A stretch of 37,084 bases of DNA. Origin: Streptosporangium becharense. Lineage in GTDB: Bacteria > Actinomycetota > Actinomycetes > Streptosporangiales > Streptosporangiaceae. A program made the translations under genes and the position numbers. This document shows, piece by piece, positions 29,791-35,477 of the stretch (the first letter of the stretch is position 1; each line of letters starts with the position of its first letter). The notes beneath the pieces were generated by a model. The model saw only the letters and a list, made by a program, of their open reading frames with translations. It had not been told where the DNA came from and made no database searches. The DNA is taken from assembly GCF_014204985.1 (NCBI RefSeq), contig NZ_JACHMP010000002.1:1-37084 (forward strand), written 5' to 3'.

Positions 29791-29890
29791 GGTCGGCCTC
29801 CGGGTCGTCGTCGGGGAAGTCGGGGATGTCGAAGGGGTGGCGCAGCAGGTCGCGCTGCTGCTGCCACCACGCGCGGAGCCTGGTGATCAC
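29783..29890 (-). CDS. 35-aa peptide in the overlapping chain
   Basis: MITRLRAWWQQQRDLLRHPF, then DIPDFPDDDPEADRG: amphipathic tryptophan-rich front and acidic Pro-Asp end. GTG at 29890 has GGAGGACCTT directly upstream, among the best ribosome sites in the region, and the stop overlaps the next start by 8 bp. This supports a real mini-gene. Function unknown. Confidence 0.6.
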   Translation of the reverse strand: MITRLRAWWQQQRDLLRHPFDIPDFPDDDPEADRG

Positions 29891-29900
29891 AAGGTCCTCC

Positions 29901-30245
29901 TCAGCGGGTACGGCGGTCCGGCCGAGGCAGCCGGGCCGGGTGATGGGAACGGGCGGTGAACGTGGCCAGGCCGGGCAGCTGGGAGGCGGGCGGGGCCGGG
30001 CGGCAGCCGGGCGAGGTGGCCACGTGCGGCATGAGCCGGTCTTCGTAGGACAGCAGCGGCATGGCCTCGCGGCCGGCCAGGGAGCGTGACCGCCACGTGC
30101 CCGCGCCGTCGCGCCAGACCGCCGCGTTGCCCGCGGCGTTCGGGATCGGGTCGACGGCCAGGCGGCGGCCGCGGCCGGTGGTCGTCACCAGGACGGCCCG
30201 ACGGCACCACGGGCACGGTTCCAGGTCGTTCTCGGTGGGGATCAT
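29901..30245 (-). CDS. Zinc-finger hypothetical protein
   Basis: A 114-aa protein beginning TENDLEPCPWCRRAVLVTTTGRGRRLAVDPIP, with the CxxC knuckle CPWC, then a beta strand pair and a conserved-looking AGNAAVWRDGAGTWRSRSLAGREAMPLLSYEDRLMPHVATSPGC, then a Pro/Arg tail. Small CPWC-type proteins are common in actinophage early operons. ATG at 30245 with GGAGGAGGC upstream. Function unknown. Confidence 0.65.
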   Translation of the reverse strand: MIPTENDLEPCPWCRRAVLVTTTGRGRRLAVDPIPNAAGNAAVWRDGAGTWRSRSLAGREAMPLLSYEDRLMPHVATSPGCRPAPPASQLPGLATFTARSHHPARLPRPDRRTR

Positions 30246-30258
30246 GCCTCCTCCGGGG

Positions 30259-30387
30259 TCAGTGGCTGCGGGTCGTGGTCGCCGTACAGCGGCGGCATCG
30301 GTAGGTCGAGCGCCAGTTGCGGCGGCTGATCTCCTCCCAGCGGTGAAGGCACAACAGGCGCCTGATGATCAACAGTACGCGGCACAT
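30259..30387 (-). CDS. 42-aa zinc-ribbon mini-protein
   Basis: MCRVLLIIRRLLCLHRWEEI, then SRRNWRSTYRCRRCTATTTRSH. The CLHRW ... RCRRC pair is the compact zinc-ribbon frequent in actinophage mini-proteins. ATG at 30387 lies inside the 3' end of the 30-aa ORF before it, as is usual in this chain. Supported by motif rather than by ribosome site. Confidence 0.55.
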   Translation of the reverse strand: MCRVLLIIRRLLCLHRWEEISRRNWRSTYRCRRCTATTTRSH

Positions 30388-30461
30388 TCGAGCGTCCGTT
30401 CGAGTTCGTAGGCGAGTGGGTCAGGCAGGCCGTCGACGGGGCCGGGTTCGCGGACGCTCAT
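30369..30461 (-). CDS. 30-aa peptide overlapping the 331-aa gene
   Basis: MSVREPGPVDGLPDPLAYEL, then ERTLECAAYC. ATG at 30461 overlaps the stop of the preceding gene in an ATGA junction, and the next ORF starts inside it. The peptide is short and without known features; overlap is the main support. Confidence 0.4.
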   Translation of the reverse strand: MSVREPGPVDGLPDPLAYELERTLECAAYC

Positions 30462-31453
30462 CGGCGCGCTCGCATCTTGGATCGGATCTCCGCGAGTCGG
30501 GCGCGCGTCGCGGCGATCTCCTGGGCGGTCGCGGGCGCGGCCGGGTCGGCCGGGGCCGGGGCCGGGTCGGCGATCGTGGTCGACGGCGGCCGCCACGCCG
30601 CGGCCACTCGGTTGGGCTCGGAGGTCAGCAGCAGCCGGTCCAGGCGCCAGCGAGCGATGGCGGCCGGGTGGTCGCCGTCGTGCACACCGGCCAGAGTCCG
30701 GCTCAGTTGCGCGGTGTCGTAGCCCTGCATCAGCAGGGACAGGACCCGCGGGGCGAGGTAGAACGGGAGCCCAGCCCGGGCCAGCACGCCCAGGGCCATG
30801 TCGCCGTGCCGGGGCGGGTACTGCTCGGCCAGGGTCAGCACCTGGGCCGGGGTCAGCCACAGATCACCCTGTTCCGTCGGTGCCGGTAAAGGGGGCAACC
30901 GGGCAAGATTCCGCAGTTCCGCGACGGTGGCCACCACCGAGGGCTTGTGCTCTGGGGAGGACGACGCGAAGGGGTTAACTGGTTCTATGTGGCCGTTTCG
31001 CTGAGATGTTGCGACCTGGGACTCCGCCGCATCACCGCAGGTCGGGACATGTGCGGATTCTGCGGAGGTGTTGACCCGCCCGGCGGCCAGGGCAGCGTCC
31101 AGCAGCGCCCACGCCGCATGCTCGGCGGGCAGGGTGCCGGGGGTGTCGGTGACGACGATCAGGTGCTGCCAGCGGCCCCGGCCGAGCGACCGGCGGGCCT
31201 GCATCAGGTGACCCGCCTCGGCGAGCTCGGCGTGGTCGCGGCGCAGCTGGCCGACGGTCAGGCCGTAGCCGGCGGCGAGCTCGGCCCGGCCGATGCCCGG
31301 TGCGGGCGGGCAGGCGAGGTAGCGGAACAGCAGGCCGAGCGCGGCCGTGCTCAGCGTGGCGGCGCGGGTCAGCGCGTCGACCGGGTCGCCGTGCGCGTGC
31401 GCCAGGACGAACGTCCCGGTGATCGTGGAGACCTCCAGGATCCTGGTGGCCAT
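30458..31453 (-). CDS. Winged-HTH protein of the early chain, possible replication regulator
   Basis: A 331-aa protein. Residues ~30-95 form a winged HTH (STAALGLLFRYLACPPAPGIGRAELAAGYGLTVGQLRRDHAELAEAGHLMQARRSLGRGRWQHLIVVTD). The middle is a Ser/Asn/Pro linker, and ~200-275 has helical segments (LWLTPAQVLTLAEQYPPRHGDMALGVLARAGLPFYLAPRVLSLLMQGYDTAQLSRTLAGVHDGDHPAAIARWRLDRLL). This architecture is common for actinomycete transcriptional/replication proteins on phages and plasmids; I cannot specify more. TGATG coupling with the previous gene. Confidence 0.65.
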   Translation of the reverse strand: MATRILEVSTITGTFVLAHAHGDPVDALTRAATLSTAALGLLFRYLACPPAPGIGRAELAAGYGLTVGQLRRDHAELAEAGHLMQARRSLGRGRWQHLIVVTDTPGTLPAEHAAWALLDAALAAGRVNTSAESAHVPTCGDAAESQVATSQRNGHIEPVNPFASSSPEHKPSVVATVAELRNLARLPPLPAPTEQGDLWLTPAQVLTLAEQYPPRHGDMALGVLARAGLPFYLAPRVLSLLMQGYDTAQLSRTLAGVHDGDHPAAIARWRLDRLLLTSEPNRVAAAWRPPSTTIADPAPAPADPAAPATAQEIAATRARLAEIRSKMRARR

Positions 31454-31692
31454 CAGTGATTGTCCTTCGCTGTGGTGGTGACGGGGCCCGGGGCGGGGGC
31501 GGTATGTCGGGCCAGCCAGGCGGCCGCGCGTGCCCGGGTGCGGTCGCTGGCGGTGCCGCGGGCCATCTGCCGCAGTGCGTTCTCGGTCAGGTCGGCCTGG
31601 AGGGCGACCTGCCACCACGGAATGCGCGGGACGCAGCGCCGCCGGAGCTCATCGATCGCCGCGTGCAGCTGCTGGGGCGTCGGCTGGGACAT
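31453..31692 (-). CDS. Small HTH-like hypothetical protein
   Basis: A 79-aa protein, SQPTPQQLHAAIDELRRRCVPRIPWWQVALQADLTENALRQMARGTASDRTRARAAAWLARHTAP, with a helix pattern like a bare HTH (WWQVALQADLTENALRQMARG). It could be a small DNA-binding partner of the 30458 winged-HTH protein, whose start overlaps its stop (TGATG). Start ATG at 31692 overlaps the previous stop in the same way. Confidence 0.65.
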   Translation of the reverse strand: MSQPTPQQLHAAIDELRRRCVPRIPWWQVALQADLTENALRQMARGTASDRTRARAAAWLARHTAPAPGPVTTTAKDNH

Positions 31693-31886
31693 CAGACCTC
31701 CCAGACGACGCCGGGAGCCGGTACGGGCTCAGGGGCGGCAGGGGCGACGGTGAGGGCGGCGGCGGCCGCGGCCGTGACGAGTACGGCGACGGCCACGCAC
31801 AGGGCACACAGAGGCCACCGGAACGCCACGGCCAGCACACCGGCGGCCGCGGCCGCAACGGCGACGACCGCGAACAGGCCGAGCAT
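31692..31886 (-). CDS. 64-aa two-pass membrane protein
   Basis: Two long hydrophobic segments (MLGLFAVVAVAAAAAGVLAVAF and PLCALCVAVAVLVTAAAAAALTVA) separated by RWPL, and a Pro/Glu end. ATG at 31886 overlaps the previous stop (TGATG). Tiny membrane proteins in phage early operons may affect the host envelope or superinfection; no direct evidence here. Confidence 0.6.
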   Translation of the reverse strand: MLGLFAVVAVAAAAAGVLAVAFRWPLCALCVAVAVLVTAAAAAALTVAPAAPEPVPAPGVVWEV

Positions 31887-32107
31887 CACCACGGCCACCA
31901 CCGGCGGCGGGCCGCGGTGCGGCGGCGGATCGCGGCCAGGCCGTCGGCGACGGGCAGCCGGTCGACGACCGCCCGGTGCGTGATCAGCGTGGCCTCGGTG
32001 ACCGGGTCGACCGGCGGGAGGGGATCGGGCGCGGCAAGGAGGGCCAGCCGCGCTCGCCACCCTCCCGCCGACCGCGGGACGGCCAGCGGGAGGAATCGAT
32101 GAGGCAT
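31886..32107 (-). CDS. Small basic hypothetical protein
   Basis: A 73-aa protein (PHRFLPLAVPRSAGGWRARLALLAAPDPLPPVDPVTEATLITHRAVVDRLPVADGLAAIRRRTAARRRWWPW). Ends in a cluster of Arg/Trp. ATG at 32107 follows the stop of the 47-aa gene within three bases. No family recognised. Confidence 0.5.
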   Translation of the reverse strand: MPHRFLPLAVPRSAGGWRARLALLAAPDPLPPVDPVTEATLITHRAVVDRLPVADGLAAIRRRTAARRRWWPW

Positions 32108-32109
32108 CG

Positions 32110-32253
32110 TCACGTCCAGGCGTCCGCGCGGGGCGGCCAGCCGTCGGCGCCCCGGCCGTCGGCCTGGCGGGCTGGGACGAGGACGCCGAGGGCCGAGGCG
32201 AGCAGCCGGTGAGCGGCGCCCGGGCGCGCGGGCGCGCGGTGGCGGCCGGTCAC
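32110..32253 (-). CDS. 47-aa basic peptide between two overlapping genes
   Basis: GTG at 32253 overlaps the preceding stop (GTGA) and the TGA is two bases before the next ATG. The peptide is TGRHRAPARPGAAHRLLASA, then LGVLVPARQADGRGADGWPPRADAWT. Strict junctions on both sides favour a real gene; composition is high-GC and the function is unknown. Confidence 0.45.
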   Translation of the reverse strand: MTGRHRAPARPGAAHRLLASALGVLVPARQADGRGADGWPPRADAWT

Positions 32254-32765
32254 TGCTCGGCCGCCGGCCGGTGAGGGTCCGGCACCACCTCGGCCGCGGG
32301 CGCCGCAGGGGTCACGGCGTACACGTAGGGCCGCACCACCGAGCGCTGCCCGGCCTCGGCGATGGCGGTCACGCTGGGCGGCACCGGCACCGCGCTCGCC
32401 ACGGCGAGCTCGGGCGCGGCCACGGGCTGGGACTGGGCCACCGGCTCGAAGGGGCCGCGCGACAGCGGGTCGGCGGCCTCCGGCGGTGCGGCCGCGGCGA
32501 GCGCCGGTTCCGGGCTGGGCTGGCTGGGGTGGGCGGCCATGACTCGCTGCCGGTCCATGTCGTCCCAGCGGGCCAGCTGGTGGCCGACCGCGTTGTACAG
32601 CGCCAGCAGCTCCTCGCGGCTGTCACACCAGATGGTGCGCCGGTCGGGCCGGTCGACCGGGTTGCCGAAGCAGATCGCGGCCCGGCGGTGGTCGCCGATC
32701 TGCTCGATCGGGCCGAGGGTGGGCCACCCCAGGCGGCTGGTGTAGATCTCGTCGATGTAGCTCAT
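32250..32765 (-). CDS. Hypothetical protein with conserved front and Pro/Ala-rich tail
   Basis: A 171-aa protein. Residues 1-80 (YIDEIYTSRLGWPTLGPIEQIGDHRRAAICFGNPVDRPDRRTIWCDSREELLALYNAVGHQLARWDDMDRQRVMAAHP) look like a folded alpha/beta domain; the rest is Ala/Pro-rich and probably disordered. I do not recognise the domain. ATG overlaps the previous stop (ATGA). Member of the leftward early chain. Confidence 0.65.
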   Translation of the reverse strand: MSYIDEIYTSRLGWPTLGPIEQIGDHRRAAICFGNPVDRPDRRTIWCDSREELLALYNAVGHQLARWDDMDRQRVMAAHPSQPSPEPALAAAAPPEAADPLSRGPFEPVAQSQPVAAPELAVASAVPVPPSVTAIAEAGQRSVVRPYVYAVTPAAPAAEVVPDPHRPAAEQ

Positions 32766-32974
32766 CGGGTTTCCTTCGGGACGTCGCCGAGGGGCGGGGG
32801 TTGTAGGGCGTGCCACGCGATGTGGTGCTGGCGCTCGGCCTCGGCGACCGGGCGGGACCGGTGGGCGTGGCCACGCCACCGGCACCCGGACGTCCGGCAC
32901 ACCGGCCGGATCCAGGCGCCGGCGACCAAGAGCAGGGCAACGACGACCCGGGGGGCGGCCGGGGGGCGGCCCAT
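32762..32974 (-). CDS. Small membrane protein with Cys/His-rich end
   Basis: A 70-aa protein: one hydrophobic N-terminal segment (RVVVALLLVAGAWI), then PVCRTSGCRWRGHAHRSRPVAEAERQHHIAWHALQPPP. CRTSGCRWRGHAHR with later His residues could bind metal on the cytoplasmic side. Overlaps both neighbours (TGATG and ATGA). Function unknown. Confidence 0.6.
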   Translation of the reverse strand: MGRPPAAPRVVVALLLVAGAWIRPVCRTSGCRWRGHAHRSRPVAEAERQHHIAWHALQPPPLGDVPKETR

Positions 32975-33432
32975 CAGGTGCCGTCCGCAGGCGCGGTGAC
33001 CTCGGCCCAGTTCCTGCCTTCGGCGAGCGCGGCCCGTAGCTGCGCGGTGGTGACGTACCCGGTCACCGGCACCGTGGCGAGCTGCTCACGCAGGTACGCC
33101 GCCTCGCGGGCCGGGCTCGTCAGCGGGTTCGTCATCGCCTCCAGGGCGATGACCGCGTACATGCAGCGGTGCTCGACCAGGTCCGCACGGACGGCCGCGC
33201 CGCCCGAGGTCGCGGCGTGCGGGACGTCGAGCGCTTCGCGCACCGTGGTCAGCAGGTCGAGCAGCTCGGCGATCTCGGTGCGAGCCGTCTCGTAGGCGGT
33301 GGCGAGCATGAGAGCCTCGGCCCGGTCGATCGGACTGCCGTCGGGCGTGCTCCGGATGCGTGCGGCCATCGCGGCCACCGTGTCGGGGTGCCCGCGCCGA
33401 CCGGGGCTGTCAGATGTGAGCGGTACGGTCAT
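32974..33432 (-). CDS. Hypothetical protein, first gene of the leftward chain
   Basis: A 152-aa helical protein (DTVAAMAARIRSTPDGSPIDRAEALMLATAYETARTEIAELLDLLTTVREALDVPHAATSGGAAVRADLVEHRCMYAVIALEAMTNPLTSPAREAAYLREQLATVPVTGYVTTAQLRAALAEGRNWAEVT). No recognised family. ATG at 33432 with GAG upstream. It heads the chain after a hairpin at 33464-33491 and the lysogeny genes, so it is probably early. Confidence 0.65.
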   Translation of the reverse strand: MTVPLTSDSPGRRGHPDTVAAMAARIRSTPDGSPIDRAEALMLATAYETARTEIAELLDLLTTVREALDVPHAATSGGAAVRADLVEHRCMYAVIALEAMTNPLTSPAREAAYLREQLATVPVTGYVTTAQLRAALAEGRNWAEVTAPADGT

Positions 33433-33463
33433 GTCTGGGAGCTCTTTCGGGGTAGGCGGGTCG

Positions 33464-33491
33464 CTCTCCCGGTGCGCAGGCACCGGGAGAG
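33464..33491. terminator. 12-bp inverted repeat upstream of the 32974 gene
   Basis: CTCTCCCGGTGC (33464-33475) and GCACCGGGAGAG (33480-33491) with loop GCAG. There is no T-run. It lies between the stop at 33604 and the start at 33432 and may terminate the regulator transcript or serve as an attenuator/operator for the chain. Confidence 0.5.
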
Positions 33492-33603
33492 TCCTCGTTT
33501 CATGGGGCGTGAACTGACTGCGGTGCGCTCCGCGTCGGCCGCGGCTGGTGCATAGCCGGGCCCTGCGCCCTTCGGAAGGTCAAGCCGTGTTGCCGGTGAT
33601 CGG

Positions 33604-34056
33604 CTAGTTCGCTCGGCGAAATTCCGCGAACCGGCCGCTCTCCCGCGATTTCAGCGGCGTCACCGTTTGCGATGCGGGCGCGGAGGCGGCGCGCGTGCGT
33701 GAGGTTTCGCTACTCGACGTGGTGGGTTTCGGCTCGCTTGAGGCATCGCCGCCGCGAGCGAAGTAGTCGATGACGTGAGCAATCTGCGCGTCGGTCCACA
33801 GAAGCTTGCGGCCGGCGTAGGTCGCCTGAACGAGCTTGGCAGCGGCGAGACGCTTGAAGGTGTATCGGCTGATACGGCCACCGGTACGCGCGGAAGCTTC
33901 CGCGCTGTTGTAGAGCGGGTAGGCCGGCGTGCTGTCGACGCTTCTTGTCCCGCCTCGGGGCATCTGACAGTTGCGGCACGTGGTGCGATGGGGCTCGTTC
34001 TTCGCCTGGCAGTCGCCGCATATCCACATGGGTTCACGGGGAGGGTGCGGGCTCAT
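33604..34056 (-). CDS. RanBP2-type zinc finger plus HTH DNA-binding protein
   Basis: A 150-aa protein. Residues 11-30 match W-x-C-x2-C-x3-N-x6-C-x2-C exactly (Trp11, Cys13, Cys16, Asn20, Cys27, Cys30), the RanBP2-type zinc finger usually seen in eukaryotic RNA- or ubiquitin-binding proteins. Residues ~46-100 form a winged-HTH/excisionase-like unit (YPLYNSAEASARTGGRISRYTFKRLAAAKLVQATYAGRKLLWTDAQIAHVIDYFARGG), then a Ser/Thr/Lys tail. It overlaps the XRE gene before it (ATGA) and lies on the lytic side of the switch, where an excisionase is expected. The role is inferred. Confidence 0.7.
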   Translation of the reverse strand: MSPHPPREPMWICGDCQAKNEPHRTTCRNCQMPRGGTRSVDSTPAYPLYNSAEASARTGGRISRYTFKRLAAAKLVQATYAGRKLLWTDAQIAHVIDYFARGGDASSEPKPTTSSSETSRTRAASAPASQTVTPLKSRESGRFAEFRRAN

Positions 34057-34277
34057 GCGTCTGTCTCTTCCGGCATGAGGTCGCTGACCTTGCAGTTCAG
34101 CGAGACGGCAAGCTGCTTCAGCTTCTCCGGGGAAGCGCTGGCCAGCCCCTTCTCCAGTCGCCACAGGTAGCTCTTGGCGATCCCGGCTTTGCGCGCGAGG
34201 GCCTGCCCGTTCATGCCTGCTGCGATGCGCCTATGCCGGATCCTTTCGGGATCTTGGTTCAGTCGGCGTTTCTCCAT
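34053..34277 (-). CDS. Small XRE-family regulator
   Basis: A 74-aa XRE repressor-like protein: RIRHRRIAAGMNGQALARKAGIAKSYLWRLEKGLASASPEKLKQLAVSLNCKVSDLM is a complete five-helix HTH, with nothing added. It is divergent from the 34429 regulator and the operators lie between them, so it probably works as the Cro-like partner of a repressor/anti-repressor switch. ATG at 34277 follows the inverted repeat at 34296-34330 by 18 bp. Confidence 0.8.
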   Translation of the reverse strand: MEKRRLNQDPERIRHRRIAAGMNGQALARKAGIAKSYLWRLEKGLASASPEKLKQLAVSLNCKVSDLMPEETDA

Positions 34278-34295
34278 GCACGAGAAACTACAGGG

Positions 34296-34330
34296 AACAG
34301 CAGGGAACCGCAATGCGGTTTCCTGCTGTT
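34296..34330. promoter_or_regulatory. 16-bp inverted repeat, candidate lysogeny operator
   Basis: AACAGCAGGGAACCGC (34296-34311) and GCGGTTTCCTGCTGTT (34315-34330) are complementary except at one position, around AAT. CAGGGAAC occurs at 34291 and 34301 as direct repeats. It lies between the divergent XRE genes; a terminator is unlikely as no gene ends here. Confidence 0.6.
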
Positions 34331-34396
34331 TGTCGCAGTAAGTATCTGATGGCCAGCTTGCCATATGCCGACAGGCTCAGTTGGATATGGTTCTCT

Positions 34397-34416
34397 CTAG
34401 TTCCCTGAAGAACTAG
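34397..34416. promoter_or_regulatory. CTAGTTC-CCTGAA-GAACTAG palindrome, second operator
   Basis: 7-bp arms, 6-bp centre, 12 bp before the 34429 ATG. It contains GTTCCCTG, the complement of the CAGGGAAC repeats at 34291 and 34301, so one protein could bind all. It covers the transcript start of the rightward regulator, fitting autoregulation. Confidence 0.5.
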
Positions 34417-34428
34417 GCGAGGGCGAGC

Positions 34429-34917
34429 ATGAGTCCACAGGCAGGCAGTCCGCCCGAGGCGGATCTGATCCGACTGGCCCGCAAGGCCCGCGGCATGACA
34501 GCGAAGGAGGCCGCGGATCGAACGCCGATCCGTCTCAGCGAGTCACGCTGGTATCACATTGAGAGAGGGTGGGAGAGCAAGACGAAGCCAGTCAAGGCCC
34601 CTCCGAACACCCTGGCCCACATGGCGCGGGTGGTGGGCGTCTCTCCGGAACGGCTGGCCGAGGCCGGCCGTGAGGATGCGGCGGAGATACTGCGCGAGAT
34701 CCTTCGCCTTGAACAGCAGGAGCCGGCCAGCCTGGACGCGCCAGACGACACGTCGAGCGCTGTAGATGTGATGGACGTGCAGACTGATCATGGTTTGGTG
34801 ATGATCCCGGTCCCCTTCGACATGCCAGAGGCTCAACGCGAGGAACTGCGCCAGTGGGGGATCAAGATGGCGCGGTACTACATGGAGCAAAGTCAAGGCA
34901 CGGAAAAGCCCGAGTGA
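34429..34917 (+). CDS. XRE-type phage repressor candidate
   Basis: A 162-aa protein: residues 10-75 are an XRE HTH (ADLIRLARKARGMTAKEAADRTPIRLSESRWYHIERGWES ... PNTLAHMARVVGVSPERLAEAG), then a helix (EDAAEILREILRLEQQ) and a C-terminal part with MIPVPFDMPEAQREELRQWGIKMARYYMEQ, likely for dimerisation. It is divergent from the small XRE gene and followed rightward by an unknown gene and integrase, as repressors are. Start ATG with GAGGGCGAGC upstream. Probably the immunity repressor. Confidence 0.78.
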   Translation: MSPQAGSPPEADLIRLARKARGMTAKEAADRTPIRLSESRWYHIERGWESKTKPVKAPPNTLAHMARVVGVSPERLAEAGREDAAEILREILRLEQQEPASLDAPDDTSSAVDVMDVQTDHGLVMIPVPFDMPEAQREELRQWGIKMARYYMEQSQGTEKPE

Positions 34918-35034
34918 GCTAACCGCAAAGCTATAGTTTCGTCGCCTACTGCACATATGTCCCATTACGGGCGTGTTTCAACGGTGACGAATCACTCACA
35001 TGGTGCAAGGGTGTCCTTTCCATCCTTTATTGAC

Positions 35035-35066
35035 CCCCTGGGTGTACGTACGTAGCACCACCCTGC
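35035..35066 (+). promoter_or_regulatory. Candidate promoter for the 35087 gene and integrase
   Basis: TTGACC, 17 bp, TAGCAC ends ~30 bp before the ATG at 35087 and contains the palindrome GTACGTAC. There is no other promoter-like sequence in the 169 bp after the repressor stop except a TATAGTTTC at 34932-34940 resembling the -10 of the divergent promoters. Weak evidence. Confidence 0.35.
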
Positions 35067-35086
35067 ACCGCCTGAGAGGCACCACC

Positions 35087-35467
35087 ATGCACCACACCGT
35101 GCTGTACATCGCCGAAGCCCCGCACCGCCTTCACGGGCGGCCTGCTGCTCTCTTCCTCACAGATTCGCTTATGCAGGTCTCCATGGACCGCGAGCAAATC
35201 GAAAAGCGCATTTTCGGAATCATGAAAGTAGTCGCCGCAACCGTCGTCGGGAACCTCACGCTTCGCGACACGCCGTCCGATGAACCGTGGGGGCGGACGA
35301 CGTTGCGCTTCGCCGAGGCCGACGACCCGCAGATCATGATTCCCACCATTACCGCATCCGGACTTGAATTGCCGGTCCCCCGCCATCTCATCACCGTGGA
35401 TCTTGCGCGTGCGTTGGAGGGGCTCACGGACAAGTCGATGCGCTTCTACAACCCCCCTACCCTCTAG
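35087..35467 (+). CDS. Hypothetical protein upstream of integrase
   Basis: A 126-aa alpha/beta protein (HHTVLYIAEAPHRLHGRPAALFLTDSLMQVSMDREQIEKRIFGIMKVVAATVVGNLTLRDTPSDEPWGRTTLRFAEADDPQIMIPTITASGLELPVPRHLITVDLARALEGLTDKSMRFYN). GC is clearly lower than in neighbouring genes, hinting at a different origin. ATG at 35087 with GAGAGG upstream; it ends 10 bp before the integrase start and is likely cotranscribed. No family recognised. Confidence 0.65.
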   Translation: MHHTVLYIAEAPHRLHGRPAALFLTDSLMQVSMDREQIEKRIFGIMKVVAATVVGNLTLRDTPSDEPWGRTTLRFAEADDPQIMIPTITASGLELPVPRHLITVDLARALEGLTDKSMRFYNPPTL

Positions 35468-35477
35468 GAGAATCACG

